Positions 1 through 10,902 of a stretch of 64,000 nucleotides of DNA are shown here, piece by piece. Position 1 is the first letter of the stretch. Every line of letters begins with the position of its first letter. The position numbers were made by a program, and so were the translations under genes. The notes beneath the pieces were generated by a model that was not told where the DNA came from, ran no database searches, and saw nothing but the letters and a program-made list of their open reading frames with translations. Source of the stretch: Sulfitobacter sp. SK012 (lineage in GTDB: Bacteria > Pseudomonadota > Alphaproteobacteria > Rhodobacterales > Rhodobacteraceae); assembly GCF_003352085.1 (NCBI RefSeq), contig NZ_CP025804.1:2294001-2358000 (forward strand). The letters are read 5' to 3'.

Positions 1-1
1 C

Positions 2-826
2 CGCGAGGTTAACCCTGCCTTCGTTCAGCCTCCGCCGGCAGCGGTACAGCCGCCGCCTCGACCGTTATCAGATCCTCTTTATGCCACTTCGAATTCCCGC
101 ACATTGAGCGAACAGATTGTTGAAGCAGAAAAGTTAGTCAGGAAAATTCAGGCCGCGCTGGCTGCCTCGAACTTACCCTTGGACAGGCAACTGGAGTTGG
201 AGCAGTCTTTACAAGCATCCCAATGCGAACTGGACAGACAACTGGCGCTGGAACTGTCGATACAGAAGGCCAAACCCCTAATCGCGGATAGAGAACCACA
301 GAGGCAGACGATCCCTTCACCTGCCAAATGGGCACCCCATACGGAGAGGCCAACCGAAAGTCTGCCGGATGAGCAGAAAAAACTGACCAAGAGCCCTGAA
401 CAAAAAAACCTTAGCAAATCAAAGTCAGCCCGCGCCGGGGATTCTGAACCCGGTACGGCGGATCTCACTGACACGAAGATCGAAATCCTAAAAGTTAAAC
501 GCACGCAGATGGTTGAGGCGCTCAAACGCACAACGAAAATGAAACGCGCTCCTGCTGGAGCACGAAGTTCTAGATTGAAAGAGGGCGCGTTTGTTCCGGA
601 ACTCGTTGGCTTCCGAGTGGAAATGCCAGGCGGGTCTTCACTTGTCGACCTTGAAGAAGGTCGCTTGGAAAGAGAAGTCGTGTTTGTTGCCGCGAAGATG
701 GAACCAGTTCTCAAAGTGCTGAGCAGTTACGATGGAGCCGACGATATGGTCGATATCAGCATCGGCGAGACTGAGATCGTTTTCCGCTGCGGTTCTTCTA
801 AACTGACTATCCCCAAATACGTCTAG
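2..826 (+). CDS. Unrecognised protein, 5'-truncated by window edge
   Basis: The frame is open from base 2 with no stop until TAG at 824-826, so the gene begins left of the window; the internal TTG at 104 is not a convincing start. The visible start is proline-rich (QPPPAAVQPPP), followed by a Glu/Gln/Leu-rich stretch that may form a coiled coil, then a hydrophilic Lys/Ser/Pro-rich linker. The C-terminal 80 or so residues look folded and end in KLTIPKYV. I do not recognise a family. It is richer in Lys and Ser than its neighbours and sits on the 3' side of a tRNA gene, which would fit an accessory or island gene, but this is only suggestive. Confidence 0.6.
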   Translation, partial: REVNPAFVQPPPAAVQPPPRPLSDPLYATSNSRTLSEQIVEAEKLVRKIQAALAASNLPLDRQLELEQSLQASQCELDRQLALELSIQKAKPLIADREPQRQTIPSPAKWAPHTERPTESLPDEQKKLTKSPEQKNLSKSKSARAGDSEPGTADLTDTKIEILKVKRTQMVEALKRTTKMKRAPAGARSSRLKEGAFVPELVGFRVEMPGGSSLVDLEEGRLEREVVFVAAKMEPVLKVLSSYDGADDMVDISIGETEIVFRCGSSKLTIPKYV

Positions 827-1064
827 AATGATAATTTGAAAAATTGTGGAGAAGTGCCGCGAGCGTGTGAGACGACTATCAGATCAGCCGAGCAGAATTT
901 ACCCCCACCCCCCCCCAAAGCAAGGAATGCCTACCCCGTTAGAATCGTATGATAAAGCAAGCTCGTCCCTTCTCTCGATGAAGAGCGTTGTGGGCTCTTA
1001 TGTGGTCTTAACTTGTCGAATTCCCATAATTTACCCATGCAATCAAATATTTAGGCTAAGTAAT

Positions 1065-1154
1065 TGGCGGAGAGACAGGGATTCGAACCCTGGGAACGCT
1101 TGCACGCTCAACGGTTTTCGAGACCGCCCCGTTCGACCACTCCGGCACCTCTCC
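1065..1154 (-). tRNA. tRNA-Ser (anticodon CGA)
   Basis: On the minus strand the sequence starts GGAGAGGTGCCGGAGTGGTC and ends in GGTTCGAATCC, an acceptor 3' strand and an encoded CCA. The acceptor pairs GGAGAG with CTCTCC plus a G-U at position 7. The anticodon loop is CTCGAAA between CGGT and ACCG, giving anticodon CGA. The long variable arm (about GAGCGTGCAAGCGTTC) is the class II mark of tRNA-Ser. Total length is 90 nt including CCA. A promoter-like pair lies just upstream at 1174-1202. Confidence 0.96.
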
Positions 1155-1173
1155 GCGGGGATCTAGGAGCGCC

Positions 1174-1202
1174 CGTGTAGTTCGGTTTGACTAAGCTGGC
1201 AA
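1174..1202 (-). promoter_or_regulatory. Sigma70-type promoter for tRNA-Ser
   Basis: On the minus strand, TTGCCA (-35) is separated by exactly 17 bases from TACACG (-10), and the tRNA 5' end lies 19 bases further on. Spacing and position fit a housekeeping promoter for the tRNA. Confidence 0.6.
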
Positions 1203-1292
1203 GAGGCCTGGGAACCTCACGGGGTTTTTCGTTGCGGTGGCGGCCAGATGGCCTAAGTTTGATACAACCAGAGTTTATAAGGATGCCCCTAC

Positions 1293-2150
1293 ATGTCTTT
1301 CTTGCACGTAACGTCGCGGTCATTTTGGCGGATCACGCAAGCTGCGATTGCGGTGCTATTCAGCTTGGCTTTGGCGGTGCCAGCACAGGCGGCGGACCGC
1401 GCGCGGCTGGAGGCGTTTCTAGAAGTAACGGGCTTTGACGTCGCCCTCGAGAGTATTCGTTTGTCCGCGGATTCTGCGCCGCAGATGCTGGGGATGCGGC
1501 CTGAGGATTTCGGGTCGGAATGGTCCCGACTAGTAGGTGACGTTTTTGCCTCTGAAATAATGCATGAGATGGCGTTGGAAATCTTGGGCGAAACGCTGAG
1601 CGATGAATTACTCAACCATGGTGCCTCGTTCTATGCTGACGATTTGGGGAAACGGCTGGTTGCGGCAGAAAATCAATCTCACATGCTGGAAGATGGCGCT
1701 GGCAAGGACGAGACGGGCGCACAGATCCTTGAAGGCTTAGAAAGCATCGGATCATCGCGAGTGGCATTGTTGCAGCGGCTAAATGAAGCCAGCGGATCCG
1801 AGGACAGCTCCGTCCGGGCAATCCAAGAAGTGCAGGTGCGCTTTTTGATGGCCGCAGCAAGTGCCGGTGTGATCGAATTGCAGATGGAAGAGGCCGACCT
1901 GCGCGAAATGTTGCGCAGCCGAGAAGGCAGCATGCGTGCGTCGATCCGGGCATCGGCGATGTCGGGGGCAGCTTATACCTATCAGGCGTTCTCGGATGCC
2001 GAAGTGGCGCAATACGCTGAGGCCTTAGAAGACCCTCGGATGAAAGAAGTCTATGCGTTGATGAACGCCGTACAGTTTGAAATCATGGCAAACCGCTATG
2101 AGGCAGTGGCCATACGGCTAAAATCGATGCAACCCAGTCAGGAGCTATGA
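1293..2150 (+). CDS. DUF2059 domain-containing secreted protein (first of pair)
   Basis: The 285-residue protein begins with a signal peptide (hydrophobic run about residues 13-30, cleavage near PAQA-AD), so it is probably periplasmic. The rest is acidic and alpha-helical, with the pattern of DUF2059: two helical repeats, each with a conserved aromatic/ASFYADDLGKRL type segment followed by a late SDAEVAQYAEAL segment. Function is unknown for the family. It is followed after one base by a homologous gene (2152), so the two form an operon and a tandem duplication. The ATG at 1293 is preceded by a weak AAGGAT. No enzymatic motif is visible. Confidence 0.8.
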   Translation: MSFLHVTSRSFWRITQAAIAVLFSLALAVPAQAADRARLEAFLEVTGFDVALESIRLSADSAPQMLGMRPEDFGSEWSRLVGDVFASEIMHEMALEILGETLSDELLNHGASFYADDLGKRLVAAENQSHMLEDGAGKDETGAQILEGLESIGSSRVALLQRLNEASGSEDSSVRAIQEVQVRFLMAAASAGVIELQMEEADLREMLRSREGSMRASIRASAMSGAAYTYQAFSDAEVAQYAEALEDPRMKEVYALMNAVQFEIMANRYEAVAIRLKSMQPSQEL

Positions 2151-2151
2151 G

Positions 2152-2961
2152 ATGCGCCCACTGATCCTAAGCCTAGCCCTATGGCTCGGTGCGTCTCCGT
2201 TATGGGCCGACGCGCGGCACACGGTGTTGATGGATGTTCTGCAAATAGCGCAGCTTACGCAGATATTGCACGAAGAGGGCCTGGAATACGCCGAGGATTT
2301 GAACGCTGACATGCTGATGGGCACGGGTGGTGCCGGTTGGCAAATACAGGCCGAAGCAATCTATGACCCTTACCGGCTGTCTGAGGGCATTCGCAAAGGG
2401 CTTGAGGGCCATGTAAACAGCGATCATTTGGAAGAAAGCATCACTTTTTTCGCCTCAGACCTTGGTCAAAAGATCATTGGGCTGGAAAATTCCGCCCGCG
2501 TTGCGATGGCGGATGGGGAGGTCGAGGCCGCGGCGCGCGACCGGTTTGCGGCCCTCGAGGACACAGATGATGCGCGCTTGGCACTTTTGACGCGGATGAC
2601 CCAGACGGGTGATCTGGTGACGCGGAATGTCACATCAGCGCTGAACTCCAACTACCAGTTTTTGCGCGGCATGGTTGATGGCGATGCGTATGATATGACC
2701 GACGACGAGATATTAACCGAAGTTGGCGCAGACCGAGAAGAAATCACCGCCGATACAGAAAGCTGGCTGGGCGCGTTTCTACTTTTGGCTTATAGCCCGC
2801 TAAGTGACGCGGAACTCGAGGCCTATGTCGCCTTTTCTGAGACAGACGCCGGGTTGGCCTTGAACGCCGGTTTCTTTGCTGGATTTGATCCTCTTTATGA
2901 GGACATAGCCTATGCTCTGGGCCGCGCCGTGGCGCTAAATATGACGGCCCAAGAGCTTTGA
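2152..2961 (+). CDS. DUF2059 domain-containing secreted protein (second of pair)
   Basis: The 269-residue protein has an N-terminal signal peptide (LILSLALWLGASPLWA, cleavage about residue 19). It shares the layout of the preceding gene: an N-terminal helical domain with a SITFFASDLGQKII segment, and a C-terminal SDAELEAYVAFSETDAG segment typical of DUF2059. Start ATG is one base after the upstream stop, with GGAGC as ribosome site inside that gene. The two proteins are clear but distant paralogues and are likely co-expressed in the periplasm. Function is unknown. Confidence 0.8.
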   Translation: MRPLILSLALWLGASPLWADARHTVLMDVLQIAQLTQILHEEGLEYAEDLNADMLMGTGGAGWQIQAEAIYDPYRLSEGIRKGLEGHVNSDHLEESITFFASDLGQKIIGLENSARVAMADGEVEAAARDRFAALEDTDDARLALLTRMTQTGDLVTRNVTSALNSNYQFLRGMVDGDAYDMTDDEILTEVGADREEITADTESWLGAFLLLAYSPLSDAELEAYVAFSETDAGLALNAGFFAGFDPLYEDIAYALGRAVALNMTAQEL

Positions 2962-2980
2962 CCCCAAACCGAGCAAATTA

Positions 2981-3017
2981 GCGCTTGATTTGAGGGCAGG
3001 GGCGCTTGACTTGAGGG
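2981..3017 (+). repeat. Two-copy 21-bp direct repeat at rplU promoter
   Basis: GCGCTTGATTTGAGGG at 2981 and GCGCTTGACTTGAGGG at 3002 differ at one base and start 21 bases apart. Each contains a TTGA -35-like core; the second one is the -35 of the best rplU promoter. The repeat may be a duplicated -35 region or a regulator site. Confidence 0.6.
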
Positions 3018-3034
3018 GGCAATCGGCACATAAG
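3006..3034 (+). promoter_or_regulatory. Promoter for rplU-rpmA
   Basis: TTGACT and CATAAG are 17 bases apart, about 138 bases upstream of the rplU start. The long leader in between (about 3041-3171) could carry translational control, as is common for ribosomal protein operons, but no defined fold is claimed. Confidence 0.5.
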
Positions 3035-3171
3035 CCGCCATCCCGACAGGTCAGCCTGTATGCGGGATTTATTTCAATGACGCCTAAGGGCGCGCAGTTC
3101 GAGGTGGGCATTCGCCCAAAACGCCCGATACCGGGGACCACAGAACGCGAAAGATGAGTGAAGGAAGATCT

Positions 3172-3909
3172 ATGTTTGCGGTCCTGAAAACAGGCGGCAA
3201 GCAATACAAAGTTCAATCTGGCGATATGCTACGGGTTGAACGTATTGCGGCGAATGCTGGCGAAACAGTACAATTCAATGAAGTTCTGATGCTCGGTGGC
3301 GATAGCCCCGTTGTTGGCTCCCCGATGATCGAGGACGCTGGCGTTCAGGCCGAAGTTGTTGATCAGATCAAAGGCGATAAGGTTATCAACTTCGTCAAGC
3401 GTCGCCGGAAGCACTCTTCCAAGCGCACCAAGGGTCACCGTCAAAAGCTGACACTGGTAAAGATCACTGAGATCCTTACCTCGGGCGCTGGTAAGTCCAA
3501 AGTTCAGGCCGCGATCGGCACAGGCTCCGTAAGTGCCGCAGCCGTTGCTGCGATCACTGGCAAAGTTGTTGAGGGTGCTGCAGGCAAACCAGCCAAAGCG
3601 AAAGCTGCAAAGAAAGCCGCCCCAGCCAAGACAGCTGAAGCGCCAAAAGCAGCAGAAGCAAAGGCAGAGCCGAAGAAGGCCGCGCCTAAGAAAGCCAAAG
3701 CGTCCACAGATGGCGATGACCTGTCCGAGATTTCCGGCGTTGGTCCCGTAATCGTGAAGAAGCTTCATGGTGAAGGCGTGACAACATTCGCACAAATCGC
3801 TAAATGGTCTGAAGCAGACGTTGAAGCGATCGAAGAGAAACTGTCGTTCAAAGGTCGTGTTGGTCGTGAAGACTGGATTGCACAGGCCAAAGAACTGGCA
3901 AAAGGCTAA
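3172..3909 (+). CDS. rplU: 50S ribosomal protein L21 with C-terminal HHH extension
   Basis: Residues 1-103 are canonical L21, starting [14 protein letters not shown] and carrying the basic [16 protein letters not shown] segment that contacts 23S rRNA. The ATG at 3172 is preferred over one at 3154 because it begins the conserved family N-terminus and has AAGGAAG upstream. The protein is about 245 residues, more than twice the usual L21. The extra part is a low-complexity Ala/Lys/Pro linker (about 130-185) followed by a helix-hairpin-helix-like domain beginning [20 protein letters not shown]. This kind of tail is known in related alphaproteobacteria and resembles the HHH tail found on other proteins of the group; its role is not established. 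rpmA follows 12 bases downstream. Confidence 0.97.
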   Translation: MFAVLKTGGKQYKVQSGDMLRVERIAANAGETVQFNEVLMLGGDSPVVGSPMIEDAGVQAEVVDQIKGDKVINFVKRRRKHSSKRTKGHRQKLTLVKITEILTSGAGKSKVQAAIGTGSVSAAAVAAITGKVVEGAAGKPAKAKAAKKAAPAKTAEAPKAAEAKAEPKKAAPKKAKASTDGDDLSEISGVGPVIVKKLHGEGVTTFAQIAKWSEADVEAIEEKLSFKGRVGREDWIAQAKELAKG

Positions 3910-3921
3910 GGAAGAAACCAA

Positions 3922-4191
3922 ATGGCACATAAAAAAGCAGGCGGTTCATCCCGTAACGGTCGCGACTCCGCTGGACGTCGCCTTGGCGTCAAGAAATACG
4001 GCGGCGAAAACGTCATTCCAGGCAACATCATCGTCCGCCAACGCGGCACGAAGTTTTGGCCAGGCGAAGGCGTAGGCATGGGCAAAGATCACACGATTTT
4101 TGCCGTGGTGGATGGCAACATCCAATTCCACAAAGGCCTGAAAAACCGTACATTCATCTCGGTTCTCCCAGTTGCAGAGGCCGCTGAATAA
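3922..4191 (+). CDS. rpmA: 50S ribosomal protein L27
   Basis: The 89-residue protein begins [16 protein letters not shown] and continues with [12 protein letters not shown], the signature of L27, whose N-terminus reaches the peptidyl-transferase centre. Length is normal. No N-terminal cleavable extension is present, unlike in Firmicutes. It is co-transcribed with rplU and followed by an intrinsic terminator at 4219-4247. Confidence 0.98.
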   Translation: MAHKKAGGSSRNGRDSAGRRLGVKKYGGENVIPGNIIVRQRGTKFWPGEGVGMGKDHTIFAVVDGNIQFHKGLKNRTFISVLPVAEAAE

Positions 4192-4218
4192 GCCGCACTC
4201 TTAGCGTTGAAAATTAGA

Positions 4219-4247
4219 GGGGCCGGCGTTATCGTCGGTCCCTTTTT
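4219..4247 (+). terminator. Intrinsic terminator of rplU-rpmA
   Basis: GGGGCCGGCG pairs with CGTCGGTCCC (two G-U pairs) around a TTAT loop and is followed by five T residues. Confidence 0.8.
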
Positions 4248-4316
4248 CGTATTTTGGAGAGAGCCTGTGATGGGACGTTACGTCCAATCCAACCACACAG
4301 ATCGGCAGGCCCGCAG

Positions 4317-4919
4317 ATGAGTGTTGCGGTCGCCTCATTCGCCATCTTTGCGGCGTCTCAGATCGGTACGCCGGGGCCTGCTAATATGGCACTTATGGCC
4401 ACTGGTGCGCGGTTTGGTCTGCGCGCGGCTTTGCCGTTCGTGGCGGGCGTTGTTTTGGGCAAACAGCTGATCATCTGGCCCATGGGTTTTGGCCTGATGG
4501 AGCTGTCAGAGGCCGCACCAGGCGTGTTTGTCGCGCTCAAATACATATCGGCTGCCTATATCATCTGGCTCTCTTGGAAGATTGCACACATGCGGCTGGG
4601 GCAGAGGCGTGAGACCGGCAAGGCCCCTGGTTTTGCTGCAGGCCTGATCGTGCACCCGCTGAACCCCAAGGCTTGGGCTATGATTATTGGCGGTTTCACC
4701 AGTTTTGTCGGCCCCGATACGTCTTCGCTTCATGCTACTGCCACAATTGCCGCTGTATTGCTGGTGTGTCAGCTTTTGCTGCACCCACTATGGATCATCG
4801 CGGGCACTGCAATTGCGCGGAGTGTTGCAGGAACAGTTTGGGAAACCTATCTAATGTGGACGTTGGGAGCTCTTACGGTTGCCTCCGTCCTGTTCGTACT
4901 ATTCGGAAGAGGAACTTGA
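4317..4919 (+). CDS. LysE/RhtB family exporter
   Basis: About 200 residues with five or six hydrophobic segments, the layout of LysE/RhtB amino-acid efflux proteins of the inner membrane. The family motif is visible as GTPGPANMALMATGARFG (about residues 17-34), and a second conserved patch is HPLNPKAWAM. The start at 4317 (MSVAVASF) is chosen because it begins right before the first membrane segment; an upstream in-frame start at 4254 would add a polar tail with no family counterpart. Substrate cannot be told. The acetyltransferase gene starts two bases after its stop, so they are likely co-transcribed. Confidence 0.85.
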   Translation: MSVAVASFAIFAASQIGTPGPANMALMATGARFGLRAALPFVAGVVLGKQLIIWPMGFGLMELSEAAPGVFVALKYISAAYIIWLSWKIAHMRLGQRRETGKAPGFAAGLIVHPLNPKAWAMIIGGFTSFVGPDTSSLHATATIAAVLLVCQLLLHPLWIIAGTAIARSVAGTVWETYLMWTLGALTVASVLFVLFGRGT

Positions 4920-4921
4920 GT

Positions 4922-5458
4922 ATGGAAATGCAGAAACTTGACACCCAGCTGGTGATTGAGACCCCGCGCTTTGACATGCGACCCTTGCGGCGCTCTGACC
5001 TTGGCCTGATCGAGATGTACGCAAGCGATGCGCGCGTGGCCAACACCACCACCACAATCCCGCATCCTTTGCCGCCAGGCATGATGGAAGCGTTTATCGT
5101 CCGCGCCACGTCGGAGCCGCGCGACGAGGATGTTTGGGCCATCGACGGCAGCCGCTCTGGTGGGACTGAGGTGATGGGTGTGATTTCACTCAGCCGGTTG
5201 GACCGCAACCAGTCCGAAGTCGGGTATTGGATTGCTCCAGCATTTTGGAACACTCATCTGGCATCCGAAGCGGTCAGCACCTTGGTTGCGTCAAACCCGT
5301 TGGCAAATGCAGCAATGTTCGCGTCGGTGTTTCATGATAACCCCGCATCCGCCAAAGTTCTGACCAACGCAGGTTTTCAATACCTTGGCGACGCCGAGAC
5401 ATTTTGCATCGCCCGCAACACAGCAGTGCCGACGTGGACGTATAGCCGAAGCCTGTAA
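4922..5458 (+). CDS. GNAT family N-acetyltransferase
   Basis: 178 residues. The N-terminal strand ETPRFDMRPLRRSDL is typical of RimJ/RimL-like GNAT proteins, and the late segment DNPASAKVLTNAGFQYLG matches the family's acetyl-CoA-binding and C-terminal helix region. The start at 4922 lies two bases after the LysE-type gene and has GAGGAA upstream. The acceptor substrate is unknown; pairing with an amino-acid exporter hints at a small amino compound, but that is inference. The central region (WIAPAFWNTHLASEAV) is the usual site of the pyrophosphate-binding loop, though here it lacks a clean R/Q-x-x-G-x-G/A. Confidence 0.82.
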   Translation: MEMQKLDTQLVIETPRFDMRPLRRSDLGLIEMYASDARVANTTTTIPHPLPPGMMEAFIVRATSEPRDEDVWAIDGSRSGGTEVMGVISLSRLDRNQSEVGYWIAPAFWNTHLASEAVSTLVASNPLANAAMFASVFHDNPASAKVLTNAGFQYLGDAETFCIARNTAVPTWTYSRSL

Positions 5459-7896
<2,438 letters not shown>

Positions 7897-7928
7897 AGTT
7901 ACTCACATGAATATCGAGGTGTAAGGCT

Positions 7929-9191
7929 ATGACAGAAAACAATATTACACAGATGATGGCCGATATTGGCACGCGCGCAAAAGCTGCAGCCGCTGAGCTG
8001 GGTTTCGCCACGGCAGAGCGCAAGTATGCCGCCTTGATCGGTGCCGCAGAAAACGTTTGGGCTTCGCGCGGAACTATTCTGGAGGCTAATGTCAAAGACC
8101 TAGCATATGGCCGTGAGAAAGGCCTAAGCCCAGCGATGATGGACCGGTTGATGCTGGATGAAGACCGTGTGCGCAGCATTGTTAGCGGGTTGCGCAGCGT
8201 TGCAGAACAACGCGATCCTGTTGGCGAAGTCATGGAGGAGTGGGACCGGCCTTCAGGCTTGCATATCAAGCGCGTCCGGACGCCGCTTGGGGTTATTGGG
8301 GTGATCTACGAATCCCGACCTAATGTGACTGCCGATGCAGGTGCACTGTGCCTCAAAGCGGGAAATGCAGTGATACTGCGCGGCGGCTCAGAGAGCTTTC
8401 ATTCATCAAGTGCTTTGCATGCCTGCCTGCAACAGGGGCTGCGCGACGCGAACCTGCCTGAAGATGCCATTCAACTGGTGCCAACCCGCGACCGGGCTGC
8501 CGTCAGTGCAATGCTTACCATGACCGATACCATTGATGTGATCGTCCCGCGTGGCGGTAAAGGTCTGGTAGGGCTGGTACAACGCGAGGCACGGGTGCCC
8601 GTGTTTGCCCATCTTGAAGGCATTGTGCATATTTATGTCGACAAAGATGCCGACCCTGAAAAAGTCCTGAAAGTGGTGATCAACGCCAAAACGCGGCGGA
8701 CTGGTATTTGCGGGGCCGCAGAATGCTTGCTGATCCACAAGGATGTGGCCGACACCATTGGCAAAGACACCATCCGCGCTTTGGTCGATGCCGGCGTGCG
8801 CGTGCATGCTGACGTTGAATTTCAGACGTTGGTCGGTGTGATTGCGGCGCAAGAGGACGACTGGGGTAAGGAATACCTTGATATGGATATTGCCGCGCGT
8901 GTTGTGCCTGACATTGACGCAGCAATTGCGCATATCCGGACCTATGGCTCCAACCACACGGATTGCATTCTGACCGAAGATACGGCCGCGGTTGAGCGGT
9001 TTATGACTCGGCTCGACAGCGCGATCTTGATCCACAATGCGTCAACACAATTTGCCGATGGTGCTGAATTCGGGATGGGCGCAGAGATTGGGATTGCCAC
9101 AGGCAAAATGCATGCGCGCGGCCCGGTGGGGGCAACGCAGCTGACTAGTTTTAAGTATTTGGTAACCGGCGATGGAACTGTACGGCCCTGA
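7929..9191 (+). CDS. proA: Gamma-glutamyl phosphate reductase
   Basis: 420 residues, the usual length. It reduces gamma-glutamyl phosphate with NADPH to glutamate semialdehyde, the second step of proline synthesis. The aldehyde-dehydrogenase-like fold shows [18 protein letters not shown], the nucleotide region VPRGGKGLV, the catalytic cysteine in [10 protein letters not shown] (about residue 258) and the late [13 protein letters not shown]. It forms an operon with proB. Confidence 0.97.
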   Translation: MTENNITQMMADIGTRAKAAAAELGFATAERKYAALIGAAENVWASRGTILEANVKDLAYGREKGLSPAMMDRLMLDEDRVRSIVSGLRSVAEQRDPVGEVMEEWDRPSGLHIKRVRTPLGVIGVIYESRPNVTADAGALCLKAGNAVILRGGSESFHSSSALHACLQQGLRDANLPEDAIQLVPTRDRAAVSAMLTMTDTIDVIVPRGGKGLVGLVQREARVPVFAHLEGIVHIYVDKDADPEKVLKVVINAKTRRTGICGAAECLLIHKDVADTIGKDTIRALVDAGVRVHADVEFQTLVGVIAAQEDDWGKEYLDMDIAARVVPDIDAAIAHIRTYGSNHTDCILTEDTAAVERFMTRLDSAILIHNASTQFADGAEFGMGAEIGIATGKMHARGPVGATQLTSFKYLVTGDGTVRP

Positions 9192-9197
9192 TTTGCC

Positions 9198-9793
9198 CTA
9201 AAAACGAAGACTTACCGTCGTTTCATCACTTTGCGCTACCACTTTACGGCCATCATCAGCGGCGATTGTTGGCAGCAAGGCAAACTGCACTTGCGCAGGC
9301 TGCAGAATTTCTGTGGGCTCTCCACCGGCTAGCAATGCCCAAAGTGCAGGATCAATGTTGAGTTTATCCGCACGTCCCGTAAGCTCCCAACGCCCGGAAT
9401 TTTGCGAGACCTCAACACGCCCGCCATAGGGCATTGCAGTCTCAAGGCATTGAATTGCAAGGAAACACATGCGTACTGCAGAGCGTGGTTGCGCCTCAAG
9501 CGGCCCCAAGCCAAATCAATCCGCCCACCATCATGCAGGCCGTCTAGGATCGAAACGATTTCGGCACGGCCCATCATTTGCTCACCCGCAGCGCCAAACG
9601 CCACACGAAAGAACCGAATGCGTGCGCTGGCGCTGCCAACGCTTTCACTAATCAGGTCCATTTCGGGCCCAGGGGCGACACCAGACATCCCCAACAGTTC
9701 AATCCCGTTGTCGATCGCACCAATGGGCGATATCAAATCATGACAGATACGGCTTCCGATGAGGGCCGCGAGGTTCACTTGACTAAGCCCCAT
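9198..9793 (-). pseudogene. chpT: Histidine phosphotransferase ChpT, frameshifted as given
   Basis: ChpT relays phosphate from CckA to CtrA. The N-terminal half (from ATG at 9791-9793) reads through the dimerisation helix with the phospho-accepting His18 in SRICHDLISPIGAI and on to about GGRIDLAWG. The C-terminal half (about PLEAQPRSAVRMCFLAIQC to the stop at 9198, including the degenerate ATPase-like domain) lies in the -1 frame. The two halves join cleanly if the run of four C at 9504-9507 (G on the coding strand) had one more base. Both halves still look conserved and free of stops, so this is either a recent one-base deletion or a sequencing error in a homopolymer. It is divergent from the DUF3553 gene with 29 bases between. 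Family assignment is from memory of the motif. Confidence 0.75.
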
Positions 9794-9822
9794 TGCGGGC
9801 CCCTTGATGCAAAGGAGACAAC

Positions 9823-10005
9823 ATGGAGGATCTGAACGCGATTTTGGCTCCCGGAATGTTGATACGCCACCCGGACCAACCCGATTGGGGCATAGGACAG
9901 GTGCAAAGCAACATTGGTGGCAAAGTAACGGTCAATTTTCGGGATGCGGGCAAGGTTGTCATTGACGGCTTTCGAATTGGGTTAATTCCGGTCTTTGATG
10001 CCTGA
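9823..10005 (+). CDS. DUF3553 domain-containing small protein
   Basis: 60 residues. The core HPDQPDWGIGQVQSNIGGKV followed by VNFRDAGKVVI is a small beta-barrel-like segment typical of DUF3553, a short domain also found fused to UvrD-type helicases. Function is unknown. The ATG has AAGGAG upstream at good spacing. It is divergently placed from chpT, an arrangement I recall for this group. Confidence 0.85.
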   Translation: MEDLNAILAPGMLIRHPDQPDWGIGQVQSNIGGKVTVNFRDAGKVVIDGFRIGLIPVFDA

Positions 10006-10131
10006 GTATAGTTGTCAAAGGGTTAACCACACCGTGAGAATTCAACTTAAAAGTGTAAAGAGCAAATTTGAGTCAAGTTGCTTTTGTGGCGCCGTGAGCA
10101 TATTAAGCCCGAGGCAGGGACCGGAGGCAAA

Positions 10132-10902
10132 ATGACACAGCAGGGTGCGGCAGAGTTCAGCGTAAAACTTGCCGAAACTCAGGCTGAACTGCGCCTTGCT
10201 CAACGGCTTCGCTACGACGTGTTTGTAGAAGAACTCGGTGGCAGTGGTGAGATGGTCGATCATGCCGCACGGTTAGAGCGAGACCGCTTTGACCCGTTTT
10301 TCGACCATATGATCCTAAGCGAACGAGCGTCCGGTGACGTAGTAGGCGTGTATCGGTTGCTACGCTGGGACCGTGCTGAGGCGGCGGGCGGGTTTTACTC
10401 CGAGGGTGAATATGATCTGAGCGTGCTCAAATCCTCTGGCCGGCGGGTATTGGAGTTGGGCAGGTCGTGTGTGCATGCAGACTACCGTGGCGGCACTGCA
10501 CTGCATTATCTGTGGAGCGGTCTGGCGCAATATATTGCGGATCACAACATCGAGATACTCTTTGGTGTGGCCAGCTTTCATGGGACGGAGATAGCGGCGC
10601 TTGCGCAGCCTTTGTCCTTATTGCACCACCGACATCTTGCGCCAGATCAACTCCGGGTGCGTGCGTTAGATAAATCATTCCAAACCATGGAGTTGGTAGA
10701 TGAAGCTAATCTGGATCGAAAGAGCGCGATGCTACAGGTACCCAGCCTGATAAAGGCCTATCTGCGCCTCGGAGGTTGCGTTGGCGAAGGCGCTTTTGTG
10801 GATCATGCATTTAACACGACGGACGTCTGCCTGATTATGGACACCGCCAAGATGAATGCTCAGAAAGCCAAAATTTATCGCAGCGCGACGCAGGTTTCAT
10901 GA
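10132..10902 (+). CDS. olsB: L-ornithine N-alpha-acyltransferase
   Basis: 256 residues. OlsB transfers a 3-hydroxyacyl chain from ACP to ornithine, giving lyso-ornithine lipid. The GNAT-like fold is seen in QRLRYDVFVEELGG (N-terminal strand), GVYRLLRWD, and VLELGRSCVHADYRGG, which are the conserved OlsB/PlsC-associated acyltransferase motifs. The start at 10132 has CGGAGG upstream; a TTG further upstream adds an unrelated tail. It overlaps olsA by four bases (ATGA). Some bacteria induce these genes on phosphate starvation, but I see no Pho box here. Confidence 0.9.
   Translation: MTQQGAAEFSVKLAETQAELRLAQRLRYDVFVEELGGSGEMVDHAARLERDRFDPFFDHMILSERASGDVVGVYRLLRWDRAEAAGGFYSEGEYDLSVLKSSGRRVLELGRSCVHADYRGGTALHYLWSGLAQYIADHNIEILFGVASFHGTEIAALAQPLSLLHHRHLAPDQLRVRALDKSFQTMELVDEANLDRKSAMLQVPSLIKAYLRLGGCVGEGAFVDHAFNTTDVCLIMDTAKMNAQKAKIYRSATQVS

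Noticed and set aside
908..916. Run of nine C as a phase-variation tract
   Set aside because: It lies in non-coding DNA after a stop codon and before the tRNA; no gene or promoter element is attached to it.
846..1166. Plus-strand open frame of 106 codons over the tRNA
   Set aside because: Its C-terminal third is the tRNA-Ser gene read in the wrong sense; no protein signal remains.
3229..3930. Minus-strand open frame of 233 codons
   Set aside because: Antisense to rplU; length comes from codon bias of the Ala/Lys-rich extension.
8406..9035. Minus-strand open frame of 209 codons
   Set aside because: Antisense to proA; no start signal or family pattern.
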